DNA of 64,000 nt. Origin: Pelomonas baiyunensis. GTDB taxonomy: Bacteria; Pseudomonadota; Gammaproteobacteria; Burkholderiales; Burkholderiaceae_C. The stretch is from assembly GCF_043555935.1 (NCBI RefSeq), contig NZ_JBIGIB010000002.1, positions 248,001-312,000 on the forward strand, read 5' to 3'. The position numbers were made by a program, and so were the translations under genes. Positions within the stretch are counted from its first letter, which is position 1. Every line of letters begins with the position of its first letter. Positions 8,968 to 17,372 of this stretch are shown here, in pieces. Under the pieces are notes generated by a model. It saw nothing but the letters and a program-made list of their open reading frames with translations, was not told the DNA's origin and did no database searches.

Positions 8968-10051
8968 GCGGGCGCCGCACGCGGTCGCGCAGCAGCAGGC
9001 CCGGCCGCTCCACGCCGTAGTGCAGCGCGGCACCCAGCGCCGCAATCGCGAGGGCGTACACCGGCACCATGGCCAGGCCTTGCCAGCCCAGGGCCGGCGC
9101 CACCCAGGTGTGCACCGCGTGCAGGGCCAGCTTGTGGCTCAGGTACAGGCTGTACGACAGGCCCGCCAGCCAGGCCATGCCCGGCACGGCCGGCAGGCGC
9201 GGCGAGGCGGCGGCCAGCACCAGGCAGGCCAACCCCGCTGACAGCAGCGGCCAGCCCACGGCATTGGCGGGCAGCCCGGTGCGGTGGTCGAACAGCGAGA
9301 ACGCCGCGGCCAGCAGCAGGCCCCCCGCAACAGCCCAGCGCCCGGGTTGGGCTTGCAGCCGTTGCCACAGCGCGGGGCGCGCCACCCGCAGGGCGGCCAG
9401 GCCCACGCCGGCCAGCAGGCCGTCCAGCCGCGTCCACGTGGGGTAGTACAGGTCTTCAATGAACCAGGGGCGGTCGGACTGGGTGGCGTTTCCGTGCCAC
9501 CACAGCGCGGTACGCAGTGCAATGCCGCCCAGCACCACCGCAGCGCCCGCCAGCGCCACGCCGCGCGCGGTGGCGCGCCGGTTCAGGGCGAGGGCCAGCA
9601 CCGGGAACAGCAGGTAGAAGTGCTCCTCCACGCACAGCGACCAGGCATGCGAGAACGCCTGGTTCTGCGCGTAGTCGATGCACAGGTTCAGCGTGAAGGT
9701 CAAAAACTGCCACAGCGGCGCCAGGCCCGGCGCCTCGCGCAGCGCCGGGGCACTGGCATACACGGCCACCACCACCAGGTAGGCCGGCAGGATGCGCCAC
9801 GCACGGCGCAGGTAGAAGTCGCGCAAGCGCACCGGCTCGCGCCGTTGCAGGGCGCCCAGCCATTGCGAGCCGATCAGAAACCCGCTGAGCACGAAGAACA
9901 AGTCCACCCCCGCCCAACCGAAGCGCGTGATGGCATCCCATGGCGCGCCCAGCCCGCCAATGAGAAAGGTGTGGAACAGCATCACCCAGACGATGGCCAG
10001 GCTGCGCAGGAGGTCCAGCCCGGGGAGTCGGGCTTCGGGGGCGGCGCTCAT
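8951..10051 (-). CDS. Acyltransferase family 3 (OafA/YrhL-like) membrane protein
   Basis: A 366-residue inner-membrane acyltransferase with about ten hydrophobic helices. The N-terminus carries RLPGLDLLRSLAIVWVMLFH, the family start motif (G-L-D-x-L-R and the catalytic His after the first helix), and a R-F-G-W-A-G-V-D-L-F-F-V-L-S-G-F motif follows near residue 50. Family members O-acetylate lipopolysaccharide, peptidoglycan or exopolysaccharide. The acceptor is unknown. ATG 10051 gives the conserved beginning; upstream in-frame sequence is Arg/Ala-rich and not membrane-like. It is convergent with the M28 gene and lies six bases downstream of the gene ending at 10057. Confidence 0.9.
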   Translation of the reverse strand: MSAAPEARLPGLDLLRSLAIVWVMLFHTFLIGGLGAPWDAITRFGWAGVDLFFVLSGFLIGSQWLGALQRREPVRLRDFYLRRAWRILPAYLVVVAVYASAPALREAPGLAPLWQFLTFTLNLCIDYAQNQAFSHAWSLCVEEHFYLLFPVLALALNRRATARGVALAGAAVVLGGIALRTALWWHGNATQSDRPWFIEDLYYPTWTRLDGLLAGVGLAALRVARPALWQRLQAQPGRWAVAGGLLLAAAFSLFDHRTGLPANAVGWPLLSAGLACLVLAAASPRLPAVPGMAWLAGLSYSLYLSHKLALHAVHTWVAPALGWQGLAMVPVYALAIAALGAALHYGVERPGLLLRDRVRRPLRVAA

Positions 10052-10056
10052 GGCCG

Positions 10057-10560
10057 TCAACGCGCCAGGCGCACCGTGCCGCAGTCTTGCTCCCAGCCTT
10101 GGTGGCGGTCGCGCGGGCGCGGCGCCGGCCCGTCGGTGATGACGTCGTGCCAGCGCCATTGGGCCTTGAGCTCCAGCGGGCCTTGGGCGGGCAGGGCGTA
10201 CGCGTCGTTCAGCGTCAGGCTGGCCTGCAGTTGTTGGCCGGCGCGCAGCAGCAGGTAGTCCCCCGCGGCCGGGTCACCACGCTTGCGCAGGGCGCCCTGA
10301 AACGGCACCTCACCCTGCGGGCCGCGCACCTGCACGAATCGGCCGAACCAGCCGCCTTCAAACGGGCTGCCCCAACGCAGCAACTGCAGGTCATGCAGGC
10401 CCTGGTTCACCAGCGTGAAGTGCAGGTGCACGAGGCCGGCAGGGTTGGATTCGGCCCGGAAGCGGCAGGCGAGGTCGGCGGCTTGAGGGGTGGCGGCCAG
10501 GGTCATGGCGGGGCTGGCCAGCAGGCACAGCGCTGCGGCGAGTTGGCGGGGCAGGGGCAT
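10057..10560 (-). CDS. Secreted lone M35-prodomain-like protein
   Basis: A 167-residue protein with a signal peptide (about 1-22, cleavage near TLAA). No enzymatic motif is present. Its body resembles the N-terminal region of the M35 protease encoded just upstream (10656-11741): both have L-R-W, then a G followed by K-R-x-x-P-x-x-x-D-Y, then A-G-x-x-L and a later L-x-x-x-Y in the same order and at nearly the same spacing. I infer an orphan M35 prodomain or inhibitor-like beta domain. ATG 10560 gives the clean signal peptide; a TTG at 10569 would add three residues. It sits six bases before the acyltransferase start. Confidence 0.7.
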   Translation of the reverse strand: MPLPRQLAAALCLLASPAMTLAATPQAADLACRFRAESNPAGLVHLHFTLVNQGLHDLQLLRWGSPFEGGWFGRFVQVRGPQGEVPFQGALRKRGDPAAGDYLLLRAGQQLQASLTLNDAYALPAQGPLELKAQWRWHDVITDGPAPRPRDRHQGWEQDCGTVRLAR

Positions 10561-10610
10561 GGGGCGCAAGCCTAGCGGAAGGGGCCGCCTGTGGAGTGGC
10601 GGCTTCCCAT

Positions 10611-10634
10611 GAAAAACGCCACCCGAAGGTGGCG
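10611..10634 (-). terminator. Rho-independent terminator after the M35 gene
   Basis: On the minus strand a perfect seven-base stem CGCCACC / GGTGGCG closed by a TTCG tetraloop is followed by five T (10612-10616). It is a strong terminator, so the downstream 10057-10560 gene is probably expressed separately or by readthrough. Confidence 0.9.
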
Positions 10635-10655
10635 CGGAATGACGGCAGTCGCCGT

Positions 10656-11741
10656 TCAGTTCTTGAACGGGTTGTTCTCGGTGAAGTACTCGTGGCTGTC
10701 GGAGTTGTCCAGCGCCTTGGTGGGGTTGGACTTGGCCAGACTCAGAGCCGCGCTTTGGCCGTAGGCCCAGTCATCCGTGCCGGCAATCACGTTGAAGTGC
10801 ATCATTTCGTGCACCAGCGTGCCGCCCTTGCTGTCGGTGCCGGTCATGGGGGCGTTCCAGAAGGCGCCGCACACGTAAATCTTGTACGGCTGCGTCGGGT
10901 ACACGTAGGCAAATGTGCCGGTGTCCTTGCAACTGCAATCCAGCGTCAGCGCGGCCGTTTGGAATGCGTTGCGGGCCTTCACGAAGTGGTCCTTGGCGGT
11001 GTTCCAGCGCGCCAGCGTGTAGGCGCCAAACCAACTGGTGTAGCGCGCCGTGGCCGAGGGCGTGCCGCTCAGGTAGGCCGCCGAGTTGGTGGCGTAGTTG
11101 GTGGCTGCGGTCACGGCGGAGGCCAGCGTGGACTTTTGCGTGGTAGTGCAAGCGCCGGTGTAGGAGATGCTGGCCGCTGCGGCCGTGGCCGTGGGGGCGG
11201 CCAGGGCGGTGGCAGCGTCCGTGCTGGCGGCGGCGCTGCCTTGGGCGTCCAGCTTTTCGTTGCGGTTTTGTGCCCACAGGTAGTGAGCTGCGGTGCTGTG
11301 CATCGTTTGTGCGCCGGCGCCGTGGGTGCCACGGTCACTCAGGAACTCGATGGCATAGCGGCCGTTGCGATTGAAGTCGTAATGGCCGGTCAGTTCAACC
11401 TTGTAGTTCAGTGTGGCACCGGCGGCGATCTCGACGTAGTCCTTGGCGGTGGGCGCTGCACGCTTGACGACGGCGCCGGTGTAGCGCACCGGGGCGTCGT
11501 CGCGGGTCACGCGGAACAGCGCGCCGCTCATCTGATCGCTAGGCAGTTGCCAGCGCAGCACCTGCACCGCGGTGCGGCAGACGTTGGTGATGGCCACGTC
11601 CACGTGCACGTCCACGTCGCCGTTGACGATGGGGGATGCGCTATTGACGCGCACGTCCAGGCAGTTGGTGTTGGCCGCGTGGGCGGCGCCGGTGGCGGCC
11701 ACGGCCAGGGCGGTGGCGGTCAGCTTGAACCAAGTCTTCAT
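10656..11741 (-). CDS. Secreted M35 (aspzincin) metalloendopeptidase
   Basis: A 361-residue exported zinc protease. A signal peptide (1-22, AHAA) precedes an N-terminal beta prodomain (about 25-135) and the catalytic domain. The active site is HEMMH at residues 311-315, followed by the aspzincin G-T-x-D-x-x-Y-G motif (GTDDWAYG), which supplies the third zinc ligand, an Asp. The C-terminus DNSDSHEYFTENN is typical of the bacterial branch. An Ala/Thr-rich linker joins the two domains. ATG 11741 has AGGAG nine bases upstream. In related enzymes the prodomain blocks the active site until cleaved. Confidence 0.93.
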   Translation of the reverse strand: MKTWFKLTATALAVAATGAAHAANTNCLDVRVNSASPIVNGDVDVHVDVAITNVCRTAVQVLRWQLPSDQMSGALFRVTRDDAPVRYTGAVVKRAAPTAKDYVEIAAGATLNYKVELTGHYDFNRNGRYAIEFLSDRGTHGAGAQTMHSTAAHYLWAQNRNEKLDAQGSAAASTDAATALAAPTATAAAASISYTGACTTTQKSTLASAVTAATNYATNSAAYLSGTPSATARYTSWFGAYTLARWNTAKDHFVKARNAFQTAALTLDCSCKDTGTFAYVYPTQPYKIYVCGAFWNAPMTGTDSKGGTLVHEMMHFNVIAGTDDWAYGQSAALSLAKSNPTKALDNSDSHEYFTENNPFKN

Positions 11742-12068
11742 GCGAGCTCCTGTGGCGCCCAAGGCCGGGCGCGGGTTGGAAGAAGCGGCGCATTCTGGTG
11801 AGCCGCCCCGCCCGCGCAGAGTGGGACAAACCTGTCACCTGAATCAGCGGGGCGCGCCTGTCGGGCGCAGCCGACAGACTTCGGGAAACACCCGGCGACG
11901 CAGGGGCAACGGGGCCGGTATTCGGGCGCACGAATTCGCGTCGGACTGCACGCGGGTATTCGGGTTTGCCCGGTTTCAGGTGGGTTACGTCGATACCATC
12001 TGCCACCTTTGCCCCGGCCTGCCTGTGAACCTTGTTCTCCCCGTCGTGACGTCTGCTCGGAGCGCGGC
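11742..12068 (+). other. Intergenic region between divergent M35 and MATE genes
   Basis: This 327-base gap holds no convincing gene. It must contain the two divergent promoters. The only structure I see is a 10-base direct repeat GGTATTCGGG at 11917-11926 and 11955-11964 (38 bases apart). No clear -35/-10 pair stands out. Confidence 0.5.
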
Positions 12069-13409
12069 ATGACAGCCCGTCCGCGCCTGTTTCCGCTGAC
12101 CTGGCCCCTGCTGCTGGAGCTGTTGCTGGGCATTGGCATCGGCGTGATCGGCACGGCGCTGGCGGGTCGCCTGTCTGACCAGAGCGGCGCGGCGTTTGGC
12201 ATCGCCAATCAGGTGTTTGCCGCCCTGTTCGTGCTGTTCCGGGTGATCGGGGCGGGCGTGAGCGTGGCGGTCACGCAGGCCCTGGGCGCTGGCCGCCGCG
12301 ACCAGGCCGACGCCGTAGCCCGGGCCGTGGTGGGCGCCAGCACCTGGCTGGGGCTGGCTGGCGCTGCGGCGGCGCTGCTGGCCGCGGGGCCGATGTTGCA
12401 GATGGTGAACACCCCGGCCGACGTGGCGCCGCTGGCGCGCACGCTGCTGCAAGCGCTGGCGCCGGCCCTGCTGCTGGATGCCTGGAACGCCAACATGTCC
12501 AGCGTCATGCGGGCGCACCTGCGCAGCCGCGAGGCCTTGGTGGTGGTGGTGGTCATTCAAATCATCACGCTCACCGTGGCGCTGCTGGCCATGCCGCACC
12601 TGGGGCTGCCGGGCTACGCGCTGGCGTGCATCCTGGGGCGCGGGGTGGGCCTGGGCCTGCACATCACGCTGTGGCGCAGCCGGCTGGACTTGCGGTTGCT
12701 GTGGGCGGATTGGTGGCGCCTGGTGCGTGCGCCGCTGGCCACCGTGCTGCACATCGGCATTCCCGGCGCGGCGGAAAACATCGCCTGGCGGGCAGCGTTC
12801 ATGACCAGCCTGGCGGCCGTGGCGCAGATGGGTTCGCACGCCCTGGCCACGCACGCTTACACGATGCAGTTCCTGCATGTGATCCTGATGTTCGGCCTGG
12901 CGATCGGCTTTGCCGTGGAAATCCTGGTCGGCCACATGATTGGCGCGGGCGAGTTGCACGCGGCGCACCGCCTGGTGCGCAAGTCGTTGGCGCTGGGCAT
13001 CGTGGTGGCGTTCGTCGTGGCGGGCAGCTTTGCGCTGGCGGGGCCGTGGCTGGTGTCGCGCTTCACGTCGGACCCGCAAATCATTGCGCTGGGCTGCACC
13101 CTGCTGTGGTGGACGGTGCTGGTGGAGCCGGGGCGGACCTTCAACCTCGTGGTCATCAATGCGCTGCGTGCCACCGGCGACGCCCGCTACCCGGTGATCG
13201 CCGGAGCGGCGTCCATGGCGGTGGTGTTGGCGGGCGGCAGCTGGTTCCTGGGCGTGCACCTGGGCTGGGGCCTGGTGGGCGTGTGGATCGCCTACGCGGC
13301 GGATGAGTGGATTCGAGGCCTGCTGATGTGGCGGCGATGGGCGACACTGGGGTGGCTGCCCCATGCCCGCGCGGCGCATCGAAAACTGCGTCACGCGCAG
13401 CCAGGCTGA
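12069..13409 (+). CDS. MATE family multidrug/Na+ efflux protein
   Basis: A 446-residue membrane transporter with about twelve hydrophobic helices in two homologous halves, the layout of the MATE superfamily. It starts LTWPLLLELLLGIGIGVIGT, with the G-T-A-L-A-G-R-L-S pattern after helix 1 characteristic of NorM/DinF-like proteins, and has the loop RYPVIAGAASM near the end. MATE proteins expel cationic drugs or metabolites in exchange for Na+ or H+; the substrate is unknown. ATG 12069 begins the family alignment; upstream in-frame sequence is Pro/Arg-rich and unlikely to be translated. Confidence 0.88.
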   Translation: MTARPRLFPLTWPLLLELLLGIGIGVIGTALAGRLSDQSGAAFGIANQVFAALFVLFRVIGAGVSVAVTQALGAGRRDQADAVARAVVGASTWLGLAGAAAALLAAGPMLQMVNTPADVAPLARTLLQALAPALLLDAWNANMSSVMRAHLRSREALVVVVVIQIITLTVALLAMPHLGLPGYALACILGRGVGLGLHITLWRSRLDLRLLWADWWRLVRAPLATVLHIGIPGAAENIAWRAAFMTSLAAVAQMGSHALATHAYTMQFLHVILMFGLAIGFAVEILVGHMIGAGELHAAHRLVRKSLALGIVVAFVVAGSFALAGPWLVSRFTSDPQIIALGCTLLWWTVLVEPGRTFNLVVINALRATGDARYPVIAGAASMAVVLAGGSWFLGVHLGWGLVGVWIAYAADEWIRGLLMWRRWATLGWLPHARAAHRKLRHAQPG

Positions 13410-13446
13410 GCCGGGCGCCGCCCTGTAGGCGGGGCTCAGTGTTTTC
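13406..13446 (+). terminator. Rho-independent terminator after the MATE gene
   Basis: The stem CTGAGCC / GGCTCAG with an inner CCGCC / GGCGG stem ends in TGTTTT. The MATE stop codon lies inside the left arm. It separates the MATE gene from the nucleoside operon. Confidence 0.8.
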
Positions 13447-13475
13447 CTAGTCAGTAAAACTTGAGGGATGTTTTC

Positions 13476-13481
13476 TACAAT
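13476..13481 (+). promoter_or_regulatory. Possible -10 element of the nucleoside operon
   Basis: TACAAT lies about 32 bases before ATG 13513. The sequence at -35 distance (near 13453) is poor, so this is a weak call. If real, transcription begins downstream of the ATGs at 13468 and 13480, which favours the start at 13513. Confidence 0.35.
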
Positions 13482-13512
13482 GCGCCCCTTTCGCCTCGCT
13501 CGCACCCAGCCC

Positions 13513-14499
13513 ATGACCTCTTCTTTGCTCTCTGCACGGACCCTGGCCGCTTTGTCGCTGTGGGCCGTGTCGGCCGTGGCCCAGGCTCAGCAGCCTGCGG
13601 TGATCTTCGACATGGGCGGCAAGTTCGACAAATCCTTCAACCAGGCCGGCTACCAAGGCGCCGAGCAGTGGAAGAAGGAGTCGGGCAAGGCCTATCTCGA
13701 GTTCGAGATCAGCAACGACACCCAGCGCGTGCAGGCCCTGCGCCGCATGGCCGAGCGGGGCGCCAGCCCCATCATCAGCATCGGCTTTGCCCAGGCGTCA
13801 GCGCTGCAGCAGGTGGCCAAAGACTTCCCCAAGACGCAATTCGCCATCATCGACGCCCAGGTGAACCTGCCCAACGTGCAGTCCGTGCTCTTCAAGGAGC
13901 AAGAGGGCAGCTACGTGGTCGGCGCCATGGCCGCACTCGTCAGCAAGAGCGGCAAGGTGGGCTTCGTGGGCGGCATGGACATCCCGCTGATCCGCAAGTT
14001 CCAGTGCGGCTACGAGCAGGGCGCCAAGGCGACCAACGCCAAGATCGAAGTGTTCTCGAACATGACCGGCACCACCTCCACTGCCTGGAACGACCCCACA
14101 CGCGGCGGTGAACTGGCCAAGGCGCAGTTCGCCAAGGGCTCGGACGTGGTGTTCGCCGCGGCCGGCGGCACGGGCATCGGCGTGTACCAGGCCGCCAAGG
14201 ATGCGGGCAAGCTGGCCATCGGCGTGGACAGCAACCAGAACCACGTGCAGCCCGGCACCATGCTGACCTCCATGGTCAAGCGCGTGGATGTGGCCGTGTA
14301 CAACGTGCTCAAGGGCTGGAAGCCCGGCGTGCAGGTGCTCGGCCTGAAGGAAGGCGGCGTGGACTACGCCGCCGACGAGCACAACGCCAAGCTGCTGACG
14401 CCGGCCCTCAAGACCAAGGTCGACGCCATCAAGGCAGACATCATCTCCGGCAAGGTGAAGGTGGCTGACTACATGGCCGACAACGCCTGCAAGTTCTGA
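13513..14499 (+). CDS. BMP-family nucleoside-binding lipoprotein-like periplasmic protein
   Basis: The 328-residue solute-binding component of a nucleoside ABC importer (BmpA/PnrA family). A signal peptide (1-25, AVAQAQ) is followed by DMGGKFDKSFNQAGYQGAEQ, the family ligand-site region with the conserved D-x-S-F-N, and by GFVGGMDIPLIRKFQCGYEQ. There is no lipobox Cys, so the mature protein is probably free in the periplasm. Starts at 13468 and 13480 are also in frame. It is the first gene of a long operon ending in nucleoside catabolic enzymes, which supports nucleosides as ligand. Confidence 0.92.
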   Translation: MTSSLLSARTLAALSLWAVSAVAQAQQPAVIFDMGGKFDKSFNQAGYQGAEQWKKESGKAYLEFEISNDTQRVQALRRMAERGASPIISIGFAQASALQQVAKDFPKTQFAIIDAQVNLPNVQSVLFKEQEGSYVVGAMAALVSKSGKVGFVGGMDIPLIRKFQCGYEQGAKATNAKIEVFSNMTGTTSTAWNDPTRGGELAKAQFAKGSDVVFAAAGGTGIGVYQAAKDAGKLAIGVDSNQNHVQPGTMLTSMVKRVDVAVYNVLKGWKPGVQVLGLKEGGVDYAADEHNAKLLTPALKTKVDAIKADIISGKVKVADYMADNACKF

Positions 14500-14509
14500 T
14501 TTCACCGCG

Positions 14510-14740
14510 ATGAGCAAGCGTGTGCTGGTGGCGCTGCTGGGCGCCGTGGTGCTGGGCGGATTGACCTGGCTGCTGTGCGTCATGGTCATGGCCGCCTTGA
14601 TGCAGTGGTTCGCAACGCTCCCGCCAGAAACCGGGCGCACCCTGAACGTCGCGCTGCGCGTGGTGTTCCCGCTGCTGCTGGGCGGCGCGGGCTGGCTGGT
14701 GTGGTGGCGCGGCCGCGCCAAGCGGGTGCAGGCGCCATGA
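14510..14740 (+). CDS. Small two-helix membrane protein in the nucleoside importer operon
   Basis: A 76-residue protein of unknown function with two membrane helices (about residues 5-31 and 45-66) and a basic C-terminus (WWRGRAKRVQ). It lies between the binding protein and the ATPase genes, starting 10 bases after the former and overlapping the ATPase start by four bases (ATGA), so it is almost certainly translated. I do not recognise a family. Its place suggests an accessory role in the importer, which is inference. Confidence 0.75.
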   Translation: MSKRVLVALLGAVVLGGLTWLLCVMVMAALMQWFATLPPETGRTLNVALRVVFPLLLGGAGWLVWWRGRAKRVQAP

Positions 14741-16272
14741 GCACGCCGGCAGTTCGCCTGCGGGCGATTTCCAAGCGCTTCGGCGCCGTGCAAGCCAACC
14801 GCGAGGTGTCGTTCGACATCGCCGCAGGCGGTGTGCATGGCCTGGTGGGCGAAAACGGCGCCGGCAAGAGCACGCTGATGGCCATCCTCTACGGCTACTA
14901 CCACGCCGACGCGGGTCACATCGAGATTGACGGCCAGCAGGTTCACATCGCCAACAGCCAGCAGGCCATCGAATTGGGCATCGGCATGGTGCACCAGCAC
15001 TTCATGTTGGTGGACACGCTGACCTGCCTGGAAAACATCATGCTGGGCGCGGAGGGCGGGTTCTTCCTGGCGCCGTCCAAGGCCAAGGTGCGCGCCAAGC
15101 TGGACGCGCTGATGGCTGAAACCGGCCTGCACGTGCAGCTGGACGCGGTGGTGGCCGATTTGCCCGTGGGCGAGTTGCAGCGGCTGGAAATCCTGAAGGC
15201 GCTGTACCGCGGCGCCAAGATCCTGATCCTGGACGAGCCCACCGCGGTGCTGACCCCGCAGGAGACCGACCAGCTCTTCGTGACCCTGCGCAAGCTGCAG
15301 GCCCGCGGCACCACGCTGATCCTGATCACGCACAAGCTGCGCGAGGTGATGAGCCTGTGCAGCGCGGTGACCGTGATGCGGGCCGGCCAAGTGGTGGAAA
15401 CGCGCCCGATTGCCGACTGGAGCGAAGAAGCGCTGGCCGAGAGCATGGTGGGGCGCAAGGTCACGCTGGGCCGCCCCGCCGGCCTGGAAGTGCATGCCGG
15501 CTCAGTGCGCTTGCAGGCCACGGGCCTGGGGCTCAAGCATGCCAACGGCGTGCCGGCCTTGAAGGACGTGAGCCTCACGCTCAAAGCGGGCGAAATCGTC
15601 GGCGTGGCGGGCGTGTCGGGCAACGGGCAGAGCGAACTGCTCGAAGTGCTGTCGGGCTTGCGTGCGCCGGACGCCGGGCGGCTGGAGCTGGGCGGTCAAA
15701 CCTTTGCGCCTGACGCGTGGCTGAACACCGCCCAAGCCCGGCCGCTGCGTCTGGCCCATGTGCCGGAAGACCGGCATGCCGTGGGTTTGGTGATGAGCTT
15801 CCCGGCCTGGGAATCAGCCGTGCTGGGTTATCAGAACCTGCCGAAGTACCGCAAGGGCGCGGCCATGAACCATGCGGTGATGCAGGCGGCCACGCGCGGG
15901 ATGCAGGAGCGTTTTGACGTGCGCCCGCGCGACGAACACCTGGGTTCTTCCAAGTTTTCCGGCGGCAACCAGCAAAAGTTGATTTTGGCGCGCGAGATCG
16001 GCGAGCAGCCGACGGTGTTGCTCGTGGGCCAGCCCACGCGCGGTGTGGACATCGGCGCCATCGAATTCATCCACAACCAGCTGCGCGCCTTGCGCGACGC
16101 CGGCTGCGCGGTGCTGCTGGTCAGCAGCGAGCTGGATGAAATCCTGGCGTTGGCCGACCGTGTGGTCGTGATGAACGCAGGCCGCATCACCGGCGAACTC
16201 GCCATCGAAGATTGCGATGAAAAGCGCCTTGGCCTGCTGATGGCCGCTCAAGAAGAACGAGTCGCTGCATGA
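14737..16272 (+). CDS. Nucleoside ABC importer, double ATP-binding protein
   Basis: A 511-residue ATPase with two fused nucleotide-binding domains, as in sugar (RbsA) and BMP-type nucleoside importers (YufO-like). The first domain has a complete Walker A (GENGAGKST) and Walker B (ILILDEPTAVL) with signature P-V-G-E-L-Q-R. The second has a degenerate Walker A (GVSGNGQSE) and signature FSGGNQQKL. One degenerate site is normal for the family. It overlaps the neighbouring genes on both sides (ATGA at 14737 and 16269), so components are made together. Confidence 0.94.
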   Translation: MSTPAVRLRAISKRFGAVQANREVSFDIAAGGVHGLVGENGAGKSTLMAILYGYYHADAGHIEIDGQQVHIANSQQAIELGIGMVHQHFMLVDTLTCLENIMLGAEGGFFLAPSKAKVRAKLDALMAETGLHVQLDAVVADLPVGELQRLEILKALYRGAKILILDEPTAVLTPQETDQLFVTLRKLQARGTTLILITHKLREVMSLCSAVTVMRAGQVVETRPIADWSEEALAESMVGRKVTLGRPAGLEVHAGSVRLQATGLGLKHANGVPALKDVSLTLKAGEIVGVAGVSGNGQSELLEVLSGLRAPDAGRLELGGQTFAPDAWLNTAQARPLRLAHVPEDRHAVGLVMSFPAWESAVLGYQNLPKYRKGAAMNHAVMQAATRGMQERFDVRPRDEHLGSSKFSGGNQQKLILAREIGEQPTVLLVGQPTRGVDIGAIEFIHNQLRALRDAGCAVLLVSSELDEILALADRVVVMNAGRITGELAIEDCDEKRLGLLMAAQEERVAA

Positions 16273-17372
16273 GCCAGCCCATTCAACTCCCCCGCTGGAT
16301 CGACATCGGCCTGCTGCCGCTGTGGAACCTGGCCATCGCCTTGGTCGTGGCCGGCCTGGTGGTGCTGGTCATCGGCCACAGCCCCTGGCAGGCGCTGACC
16401 GTGCTGCTCAACGGCGCGCTGGGCAGCGTGCGCGGCCTTGGGTACTCGCTGTACTACGCCACCACCTTCATCTTCACCGGCCTGGCTGTGGCGGTGGCCA
16501 TCCATGCCGGCCTGTTCAACATCGGCGGCGAGGGCCAAGCCACGCTCGGCGGCGTTGGCGTGGCACTGGTGGCGCTGTGGCTGGGCGCCAAGCTGCCGGC
16601 CGTGGTGCTGCTGCCGCTGCTGGTGGTGGCGGCGGCCGTGTTCGGCATGCTGTGGGCGGCCTTGCCGGCTTACCTGCAGGCCTGGCGCGGCAGCCACATC
16701 GTCATCACCACCATCATGTTCAATTTCCTGGCGGCGGGCCTGAACGGCTACCTGCTGGTGAACTGGCTGCGCCCGGCGGGCAGCATGGCGGTGGAGTCGG
16801 CCGAGTTCGCCGACAGCGCCCGCATGCCGGCGCTGCACCAGATCGCCGCAGCGGTGGGCATCGAGCTGCCCTCGTCGCCGTTGAATCTGAGCTTGGTCAT
16901 TGCCTTGCTGGCCTGCGTGTTCGTCGCGTGGTTCCTCTGGAAGAGCGCCGCCGGCTACGCCGTGCGGGCCGTGGGCAGCGCGCCGCGGGCGGCGCATTAC
17001 GCCGGCATTGCGCCGCGCAAGCAGGTGCTGCTGGCGATGGCGCTGTCCGGCGCGCTGGCGGGCATGGTGGGCATCAATGAAATCTCGGGCGTGCAAGGCA
17101 AGCTGACGCTGGACTTCGTGGCCGGCGCCGGGTTCACCGGCATCGCCGTGTCGCTGATGGGCCGCAACCACCCGGTGGGCATCGTGCTGGCGTCGCTGCT
17201 GTTCGGCGTGCTGTACCAGGGTGGGGTGGAAGTGAGCTTCGAGTTGCAAGGCTTCAGCCGTGAGATGGTGGTGACGGCCCAGGGCTTGATCGTGCTGTTC
17301 TCCGGGGCCATGGCCACGGTGAGCGCGCCGCTGTTCGCCCGCGTCTACGCCGCGATGAAGGGAGGCCGCTGA
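16269..17372 (+). CDS. Nucleoside ABC importer permease 1
   Basis: A 367-residue permease of the BPD_transp_2 family (YufP-like). About nine to ten hydrophobic helices are visible; the family core motif is seen in HAGLFNIGGEGQATLGG near residue 80, and a cytoplasmic coupling region in VGSAPRAAHYAGI. It pairs with the next gene to form the membrane channel for nucleosides. Start ATG 16269 overlaps the ATPase stop; its own stop shares a base with the next start. Confidence 0.93.
   Translation: MSQPIQLPRWIDIGLLPLWNLAIALVVAGLVVLVIGHSPWQALTVLLNGALGSVRGLGYSLYYATTFIFTGLAVAVAIHAGLFNIGGEGQATLGGVGVALVALWLGAKLPAVVLLPLLVVAAAVFGMLWAALPAYLQAWRGSHIVITTIMFNFLAAGLNGYLLVNWLRPAGSMAVESAEFADSARMPALHQIAAAVGIELPSSPLNLSLVIALLACVFVAWFLWKSAAGYAVRAVGSAPRAAHYAGIAPRKQVLLAMALSGALAGMVGINEISGVQGKLTLDFVAGAGFTGIAVSLMGRNHPVGIVLASLLFGVLYQGGVEVSFELQGFSREMVVTAQGLIVLFSGAMATVSAPLFARVYAAMKGGR

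Noticed and set aside
13461..13481. TTGAGG with TACAAT as a promoter pair
   Set aside because: Only nine bases separate the two elements; the -35 is not usable. The -10 alone is kept as weak.
14737..16272. Broken second ATP site in the nucleoside importer ATPase
   Set aside because: The degenerate second Walker A is normal for fused double ATPases of this importer class, not a mutation.
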